From Paludibacteraceae bacterium (lineage in GTDB: Bacteria; Bacteroidota; Bacteroidia; Bacteroidales; Paludibacteraceae), in NCBI GenBank assembly GCA_016283095.1, contig JAEEMG010000004.1:23988-87987 (forward strand): a stretch of 64,000 nt of DNA, read 5' to 3'. Shown one piece after another: positions 62,267-64,000 of this stretch. Below the pieces are notes generated by a model. The model saw nothing but the letters and a program-made list of their open reading frames with translations. It searched no databases and had not been told where the DNA came from. Every line of letters begins with the position of its first letter. The first letter of the stretch is position 1. The position numbers and the translations under genes were made by a program.

Positions 62267-63913
62267 ATGGAAAAGAAAGTGAAAATCTATTGCGTCAACA
62301 GCAATATTACAAATTCATATCCCGCTGGCATCTCTTTGGAGGAGATCTGTCCGAAAGATGTCAAAGCGATTGTGGCGAAGGTCAACGGAAAGATCAAAGA
62401 TTTGAAATTCTGCGTCTACAAGCCTAAATGTGTGGAGTTTCTTGGATTGGATTCCCTCCACGGTGTCAGAGCTTATCTACGTAGTATCTCTTTCCTATTA
62501 TATGAGGCTGTCACACATATAAATAAAGAGGCTTGTCTTCGTATAGAGCACCCTATCTCTGGCGGATACTTATGCCAGATCGCAGGTCTTGGCGACGTGA
62601 ATGAGGATCTATGCCGTCGCCTTTCTGAGAGAATGCGCGAAAAGATAGCTGAAAAGGCTGAATTTGTGCAGGAGATTGTCCCTACTTCATGGGCAATACA
62701 ATATTTTGAGGACAATGCGGCATTCGACAAAGTCAACATCTTGAAAAGCCGTGGCGAGATGTACACTGAGTTGTACCGTCTCGACGATATTTACGACTTC
62801 TACTACGGTGCGCTTGTGCCAAACGCCGGCTATCTCGACAAATTTGCGCTGACTCCTTATCATGGTGCTATCCTGCTTACTGTACCGTCGGCAGACAAGC
62901 CGAATGAGCTTGCTCCAGTGCGTCAGGAGCCTCAACTTTTGAAAGCGTTCTCTGAGCATACGACTTTCAACCAGCTTCTTGGCATTGAGAATGTCGGCGA
63001 CCTTAATATCGGTCTGCTTGAGAAAAACAACGCAAGCAATCTGATCAAGGTGGCGGAGGCTCTCCAGGAGAAAAAAATCGCTCTTATAGCCGACGAGATT
63101 GCTAAACGTCCAAAAGTTCGCGTCGTTCTGCTTGCAGGCCCTTCTTCTTCGGGTAAGACGACTTCCAGCAAACGTCTATCTGTGCAACTTGCGGTCTGTG
63201 GCTTGAAACCGTTGGCGGTATCTCTCGACGACTATTTTGTGCCACGTCGACTTACTCCGAAAGATGAGAATGGAAACTATGATTTCGAGAGTCTGTACGC
63301 TTTGGATCTCGAACTGTTCAACAGCGATCTTAACAAACTTATCTCTGGTGAAAAAGTGACTCTTCCCCGCTACAATTTTGAGACTGGCGAGCGTGAGGAG
63401 GGTGAGACAATCCAGATCCACAACAACGAGGTCTTGATTTTCGAGGGAATCCACGCTTTAAATCCGAAACTGACAGAGAAGATCCCTGCTGAAAACAAGT
63501 TTAAGATCTTCGTGTCTGCGTTGACTTCCATCTCGCTTGACAACCACAACTGTATTCCAAACACAGACAACCGTCTGATCCGCCGTATCGTGCGTGACTT
63601 CAAATATCGTGGTTACTCTGCGGAAGATACAATCAAGCGCTGGCCAGACGTGATGAAGGGAGAGGAGAAGTGGATTGTGCCATTCCAGGAGGAGGCAGAC
63701 GCGATGTTCAACTCGGCTATGATATTTGAGCTATGTGTGCTGAAGCACCACGCGATCGCCCCATTGTCGATGGTGCCACAGACATCACCGATCTACTCGG
63801 AGGCCCACCGTCTGCTCAACTTCCTTTCTTACTTCGCTGATATCCAGGAGAACGAAATCCCTACAACATCACTGTTGAGAGAATTCGTGGGAGGAAGCAG
63901 CTTTAAGTACTAA
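62267..63913 (+). CDS. Uridine kinase-like nucleoside kinase with ThrRS-like N-terminal domain
   Basis: 548 residues, longer than plain uridine kinase (about 210). The N-terminal part (about 1-230) resembles the TGS and second additional domains of threonyl-tRNA synthetase: a ubiquitin-like start and, near residue 105, HPISGGYLCQI. The kinase domain (about 275-548) has Walker A LLAGPSSSGKTTSSKRL, LAVSLDDYFVPRRLTP, LPRYNFETGEREEG, VLIFEGIHALNP and RLIRRIVRDFKYRGYSAEDTI. It likely phosphorylates uridine or cytidine or a related compound; the N-terminal domain may bind a regulator. This fusion is known in Bacteroidota and Firmicutes. Confidence 0.88.
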   Translation: MEKKVKIYCVNSNITNSYPAGISLEEICPKDVKAIVAKVNGKIKDLKFCVYKPKCVEFLGLDSLHGVRAYLRSISFLLYEAVTHINKEACLRIEHPISGGYLCQIAGLGDVNEDLCRRLSERMREKIAEKAEFVQEIVPTSWAIQYFEDNAAFDKVNILKSRGEMYTELYRLDDIYDFYYGALVPNAGYLDKFALTPYHGAILLTVPSADKPNELAPVRQEPQLLKAFSEHTTFNQLLGIENVGDLNIGLLEKNNASNLIKVAEALQEKKIALIADEIAKRPKVRVVLLAGPSSSGKTTSSKRLSVQLAVCGLKPLAVSLDDYFVPRRLTPKDENGNYDFESLYALDLELFNSDLNKLISGEKVTLPRYNFETGEREEGETIQIHNNEVLIFEGIHALNPKLTEKIPAENKFKIFVSALTSISLDNHNCIPNTDNRLIRRIVRDFKYRGYSAEDTIKRWPDVMKGEEKWIVPFQEEADAMFNSAMIFELCVLKHHAIAPLSMVPQTSPIYSEAHRLLNFLSYFADIQENEIPTTSLLREFVGGSSFKY

Positions 63914-63924
63914 TGCTAAATTAT

Positions 63925-63965
63925 AAATGCAAAATGCACAATGCTGAATTTAGCATTTCGCATTT
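63925..63965 (+). terminator. Terminator-like hairpin after the nucleoside kinase
   Basis: AAATGCAAAATGC (63925-63937) pairs with GCATTTCGCATTT (63953-63965), 12 of 13 positions, and a T-rich run (TTAATTTTTAATTTTTT) follows. Confidence 0.7.
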
Positions 63966-64000
63966 TTAATTTTTAATTTTTTGAGACATGATGGTTTGTA

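Noticed and set aside
63986..64000. Start of a further gene (ATGATGGTTTGTA)
   Set aside because: Only a few codons are in the window and nothing supports translation.

Overview
The window is a chromosomal segment of a member of the Bacteroidales (Bacteroidota). Several things seen in the sequence support this. Promoters follow the TTTG / N19-20 / TAnnTTTG pattern of this phylum, Shine-Dalgarno sequences are largely absent, and there are many lipoproteins and proteins with short C-terminal sorting-type tails (..KGVYIINGxKxxVK). Families typical of the group are present: a GH9 cellulase, a GH51 arabinofuranosidase, an M60-like peptidase, BSPA-type leucine-rich repeats, GLUG repeats, and a malic enzyme fused to a phosphotransacetylase-like domain. 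No rRNA, tRNA, CRISPR array or prophage was seen. A genus cannot be named from this alone; a gut or rumen polysaccharide degrader fits.

Layout. 1-5.5 kb: the 5' part of a GH9 endoglucanase (minus), a large MscS-type channel and a coupled beta-barrel-like protein. 5.9-10.6 kb: a TolC / HlyD / ABC ATPase / MacB-permease efflux operon. 10.7-16.6 kb: a HEAT-repeat protein, a 1342-residue GH51 enzyme, a DUF4298-like protein and an ICMT-like membrane methyltransferase. 16.7-17.5 kb: an IS200-like REP-associated transposase (RAYT) between two copies of a hairpin repeat. 17.5-25.3 kb: secreted proteins (M60-like peptidase with duplicated LRR modules, an LRR protein, a CE1-like esterase and its partner). 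25.7-35.3 kb: a long minus-strand gene cluster, glnS - two paralogous lipoproteins - CPA2 antiporter - acyltransferase - ruvB - RluA-type synthase - degenerate ureohydrolase, ending in a strong terminator. 35.4-40 kb: a GT-C glycosyltransferase, then purE, pta and ackA. 40-46.3 kb: a YD-repeat-like secreted protein, an Rpn-type nuclease, a fragment of a type II restriction-modification enzyme, and a 1121-residue charged coiled-coil protein. 46.4-57.1 kb: a Cys/His-rich lipoprotein, a candidate structured RNA, a glycerate-kinase-like gene with a GT2 glycosyltransferase, a glycan-binding lipoprotein, a GDPD/GLUG pair, a membrane pair, a metallo-beta-lactamase-fold lipoprotein and a protein with two TonB C-terminal-like domains. 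57.5-64 kb: maeB, a membrane protein, a TPR protein and a nucleoside kinase with a ThrRS-like N-terminus.

The most unusual material is non-coding. (1) Two copies of a ~205-bp multi-hairpin element lie at 5542-5743 and 15526-15739; they keep their base pairing while the stem sequence changes. (2) At least six copies of a REP-like hairpin with an invariant GA/GA internal mismatch are present, two of them flanking the RAYT gene. The RAYT coding sequence itself carries inverted palindromes in frame. (3) A ~165-nt leader at about 47088-47250 can fold into a rod with a central bubble, which recalls 6S RNA. (4) A direct repeat with an exact 32-bp period lies just upstream of the LRR gene. Protein-level oddities are a ureohydrolase-fold protein lacking its metal ligands, a restriction-modification remnant, and four LI(D/E)RITGR repeats in a charged coiled-coil protein that probably starts at TTG.
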